DNA of 64,000 nt from Arenicellales bacterium (GTDB lineage Bacteria; Pseudomonadota; Gammaproteobacteria; Arenicellales; JAHEKD01), in the NCBI GenBank assembly GCA_028284225.1, contig JANQSD010000019.1:1-64000 (forward strand), in the 5' to 3' direction. Position 1 is the first letter of the stretch. Each line of letters starts with the position of its first letter. Shown here piece after piece: positions 61,355 through 64,000 of this stretch. Below the pieces are notes generated by a model. It was given only the letters and a program-made list of their open reading frames with translations. It made no database searches and had not been told where the DNA came from. The translations under genes and the position numbers were made by a program.

Positions 61355-62638
61355 GGTCTATCCCAATTAAGGGGGCATCTAGGAACATAATACTTTAACG
61401 CGTATTCTGTAGTTTTCAAAATTTCTAAAACCATAAGCGCGTCGTTGAATGAGTTTCATTTTTCGGTGGAACCCTTCGGTAATGCCGTTGGATTTAGTGA
61501 ACCGCCATATACACACGATTTCCTCACGCCATCGGTATAGTGTTTTTCCCAGTGTTTTGAGGGCTTCAAAGTGCTGTAGTTTGAGTTGTTTGATGTGCCG
61601 TAAGAACACGGGGATGAGTATTTGGCATTGCCTCATCGTTCGATGTTTTTTCATCAATAGTCGGTAGAGTCGTTGCTGGAAGTGATAGACGGCCTCACTG
61701 GCCGGTTGTTGTTCTAGATAGTGTTCAAGTCTGTATTGTTGATGAGCTGATAAGTGATTGGGTTTGCGCCTGAATAAAGTTAATAGGCCCCGCTGATATT
61801 TGAGGGTTGGATCGATTTGCTGATAAGTTTTCATGCACAGGTGATTGAGTAATCGAATGACATGGAATCGATCGGCGACGATTTTAGCGTTGGGGAAGTA
61901 ATGTTTGACGAGGCTTTTGTAGGTAGAGCTTAAGTCCATGCACACGACTTGTACGTTATTTTTGCCGGGCAGTTGGTCGAAGTAGTGTTTTAAACTTTGT
62001 TTGTTACGGCCTTTAATGACATCGAAGATGCGGTGTTTGCGTAGATCACATAAGATGGTGGCGTAGCCTTGTTTTTTGCTAAAGAAGTGTTCGTCAATAC
62101 CCAGTACGCGAGGACAATCGCGTTGTTTGAGTGTTTGATGATGGCGCTGATAGTATTGCTGATAAAAACGTTCCATGGTGGCTTTTCCGAGTTTGTTGCG
62201 TTTAGCCAAATCGGTCTGGCTAATCCCGTGCGTATGGTTAATGAAGATCTGCTCTTTGAGTTTTTCAGTGCTGCGTTGATAAGGTAATATGCCAGGGAAT
62301 CGTTGATTGAAATATCTCTGACAAGCTCGGCAATAATATTTGTGTGCTTTAAACTCAAGACAGGTTTGCCTTAGCCCAATAGATTCATGTCGAACTCGTC
62401 TGATCCTGGAGGCCTTAATGCGAATAGATTGACTGTTGCAGTGAATACAGTGTTTTTGTTTAGTCTTGTATTGGACGGACAAGATGATTGGATTAAAGCC
62501 CGTTGCTTTGATGAGTTTAAAACCGGGTAAATTTACGATAACATCTTTCATTGGCATCTTAACCTCTTTTTCTATTTCATTTCATACAGTTAGTCTAACT
62601 AACTTCGGTTAAGATGCCCCCTTTGTTGAGATAGAGCC
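61355..62638 (-). mobile_element. ISL3-family insertion sequence
   Basis: About 1.28 kb, bounded by imperfect 26-base inverted repeats. The left end reads GGTCTATCCCAATTAAGGGG; the right end, as complement, reads GGCTCTATCTCAACAAAGGG, and both continue into GGGCATCT. It encodes one transposase. No clean 8-bp target duplication was found. It lies 29 bases from attR, so it could be mobilised separately. Confidence 0.85.
61379..62557 (-). CDS. ISL3-family transposase
   Basis: A 392-residue transposase. An N-terminal zinc ribbon (HCIHCNSQSIRIKASRIRRV, then YYCRACQRYFNQRFP) precedes the catalytic region: GIDEHFFSKKQGYATILCDL with the first Asp, VVCMDLSSTYKSLVKHYFPN with the second, and the last Glu in GITEGFHRKMKLIQRR. 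Length is slightly short but covers the whole family. It appears intact. Start at 62557, with an alternative Met at 62551. Confidence 0.95.
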   Translation of the reverse strand: MPMKDVIVNLPGFKLIKATGFNPIILSVQYKTKQKHCIHCNSQSIRIKASRIRRVRHESIGLRQTCLEFKAHKYYCRACQRYFNQRFPGILPYQRSTEKLKEQIFINHTHGISQTDLAKRNKLGKATMERFYQQYYQRHHQTLKQRDCPRVLGIDEHFFSKKQGYATILCDLRKHRIFDVIKGRNKQSLKHYFDQLPGKNNVQVVCMDLSSTYKSLVKHYFPNAKIVADRFHVIRLLNHLCMKTYQQIDPTLKYQRGLLTLFRRKPNHLSAHQQYRLEHYLEQQPASEAVYHFQQRLYRLLMKKHRTMRQCQILIPVFLRHIKQLKLQHFEALKTLGKTLYRWREEIVCIWRFTKSNGITEGFHRKMKLIQRRAYGFRNFENYRIRVKVLCS

Positions 62639-62901
62639 GTTTTGTGCCAGAAAATTCATTCACTGATTGTTCATATTTGACAGTCATTACTATACTATAT
62701 CGAGTTTGCTAACGTATTGATTTATTTGAAGTGTGCCATGAAAACCATCTGATTATTGATCAAATAGTTGTTTTGTACAATCCTGTGATGTTTATGGGTT
62801 ATAGAGCGTTAAATACATTTCATTAAACTAATATTTATTGTTAACATTACGCACTAGGCTGAATACGATTTCAAAACAGAAATTAGTTGGAGATTTCACA
62901 G

Positions 62902-63249
62902 ATGAGAGTCAGATTATTCACTTTTTTATGCTTGATAGCTGGTTGTTTTGGGCAAGTTCTAGCATGCAGTACCTTTTGCCAGAACTGTAAAATTACACAA
63001 ATAGAGCCTCATATCACAGGTAGTACTGTATTCTATTTTAATAAACCAGCTGCCAATAATTCCGATAATTGTTCCTACACAGGGAGTGTTATTATTGATG
63101 CAGACCAAGAAGGCTCTAAAGAACTGTACTCAAGCATGTTAGCTGCATTTTTAAATGATAATGAGTTTTCTTATGTGAGAACTTGCGGTTGCAAGGTTGA
63201 GTGGGGAACAGAAAGACCATCAATAGGATGGGTTAGAATCTTGCCTTGA
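62902..63249 (+). CDS. Small exported Cys-rich protein
   Basis: A 115-residue protein. The ATG at 62902 gives signal peptide MRVRLFTFLCLIAGCFGQVL then A, before CSTFCQNC. The mature part contains about seven Cys (CSTFCQNC, CSYTG, CGCK) and no known domain. GGAG lies about ten bases before the ATG; the in-frame TTG at 62887 is less likely. It is located after the IS, outside the tRNA-Lys element. Disulfide-stabilised exported factor is a fair description. Confidence 0.65.
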   Translation: MRVRLFTFLCLIAGCFGQVLACSTFCQNCKITQIEPHITGSTVFYFNKPAANNSDNCSYTGSVIIDADQEGSKELYSSMLAAFLNDNEFSYVRTCGCKVEWGTERPSIGWVRILP

Positions 63250-63327
63250 ATAGATTCAGTTCAATAACTATATTTGGTGAGAATCAATAAGTAAGTTTAG
63301 TTTTACCCATAATTTTTACTACATTTC

Positions 63328-64000
63328 ATGAAACGCATATTAAAAATTACTTTTTTCTTTCTAATAGCAGCACTGAACGCAAATGCCAATGAGATAACAA
63401 TGCTTAGTTATAATATTCTCGGGCATAGTTATAATTCATATACTTGGTCACAAAGGCAAGCACTTGTCTTTTCAAATATTGATCAATTTAACCCCAATAT
63501 TATTGGAATACAGGAAGTCACTAACGGTAATTCACCAGAAGATTATTACAATGATGTTAGAAATCGGTATCAAGACTCATACCATATCGTTAGGTCAGCT
63601 CAGTCAACCGCTAATTTACTTTTAATAGAAAAACAAAAGTACCAACTTGTACAGTCCTCAAGTTACGATTTTTCTTCAATTGATAATCGTTACTTTGTTT
63701 GGGCGAAAATTAATGAAATATCTACAGGTGACCAAATTTTCGTTGTAAACCTGCATTTAGATCACGAGGATTCACTGGGAAATTTTCTAGCTGTGCAAGA
63801 AATGATGAACCATATCTATAATGATCTAAATATAAGGAACACACCAATCGCCATCTTGGGCGATTTTAATGCCGCTGTCGGTTCAAACACAATTAAATAT
63901 TTAATTAACGATGCCAATTATCTTTCCGGTGCAACCTATCCATCTGGATTTAGACGACTTCATGATTCGCATTGTGCTGATATGAGTGCTCATTGCAATT
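63328..64000 (+). CDS. Exported endonuclease/exonuclease/phosphatase-family protein (partial)
   Basis: Runs off the window end after about 224 residues. The signal peptide MKRILKITFFFLIAALNANA precedes NEITMLSYNILGHSYNSYTW, the typical EEP start. GIQEVTNG carries the metal-binding Glu; VVNLHLDHED and AILGDFNAAVGSNTIKYLIN (Asp, Asn) are the catalytic region. It could be an exported DNase or phosphodiesterase. It begins about 80 bases after the Cys-rich gene. Confidence 0.85.
   Translation, partial: MKRILKITFFFLIAALNANANEITMLSYNILGHSYNSYTWSQRQALVFSNIDQFNPNIIGIQEVTNGNSPEDYYNDVRNRYQDSYHIVRSAQSTANLLLIEKQKYQLVQSSSYDFSSIDNRYFVWAKINEISTGDQIFVVNLHLDHEDSLGNFLAVQEMMNHIYNDLNIRNTPIAILGDFNAAVGSNTIKYLINDANYLSGATYPSGFRRLHDSHCADMSAHCN

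Noticed and set aside
61347..62648. 8-bp target duplication for the ISL3 element
   Set aside because: The flanking octamers (TTTTCTGA and TTTTGTGC) match at only six of eight positions and do not fit both inverted-repeat ends, so it is not called.

Overview
The window reads as a gammaproteobacterial chromosome of moderate GC content. The basis is the tol-pal cluster (ybgC-tolQRAB-pal-cpoB) placed behind yebC-ruvCAB, a tkt-gap-pgk-pyk-fba carbon block, gluQ, and a gamma-type tRNA-Lys(UUU). The mix of large SdrD-repeat and CSLREA/beta-helix surface proteins suggests a marine or biofilm-living heterotroph. No genus can be assigned from sequence alone.

Layout. 1-9.1 kb: the start of an exported protein (minus strand) and a giant 2849-aa secreted SdrD-B repeat protein ending in a ricin-type lectin. 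9.2-10.6 kb: a convergent PqqD-like / nucleotidyltransferase pair. 10.7-17.6 kb: tkt, gap, pgk, pyk and a class I aldolase on one strand, linking the pentose phosphate pathway to lower glycolysis. 17.6-28 kb: REP-like repeats, a flavodoxin-like protein, a His/Tyr-rich exported peptide, a 5-oxoprolinase operon (pxpA-pxpB-53-aa ORF-pxpC-DHDPS-like) on the minus strand, an SDR, two EamA exporters around gluQ, and a LysR regulator facing an exported lectin-fold protein. 28.1-32.9 kb: a complete Liv-type ABC importer (minus). 33-39.8 kb: an IS91 remnant, a CSLREA beta-helix protein, a secreted-protein/M48 protease/lipoprotein trio, and an M18 aminopeptidase. 39.8-49.3 kb: an Asp/Glu racemase, yebC-ruvCAB, the Tol-Pal system and tRNA-Lys.

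49.2-61.3 kb is a 12.1-kb integrative element in tRNA-Lys, bounded by perfect 49-bp direct repeats. It carries a tyrosine integrase, a DUF6499-type protein, an AlpA-like regulator, winged-helix proteins, a PC4-like protein, a PD-(D/E)XK nuclease, a HGGxSTGP zinc protein and a small-terminase-like protein. Accessory genes follow: a GNAT, a membrane-anchored receiver, a ribbon-helix-helix regulator with a clear operator/promoter, a tightly coupled five-gene cluster, and a membrane pentapeptide protein. No capsid, tail, large terminase or relaxase was found. This points to a phage-satellite-like or mobilizable island, and it is the most interesting part of the window.

Beyond the element lie an ISL3-family insertion sequence 29 bp past the attachment repeat, a Cys-rich exported protein, and the start of an exported endonuclease/exonuclease/phosphatase-family protein that runs off the end. 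No CRISPR array, rRNA, tmRNA or other structured RNA gene was recognised.
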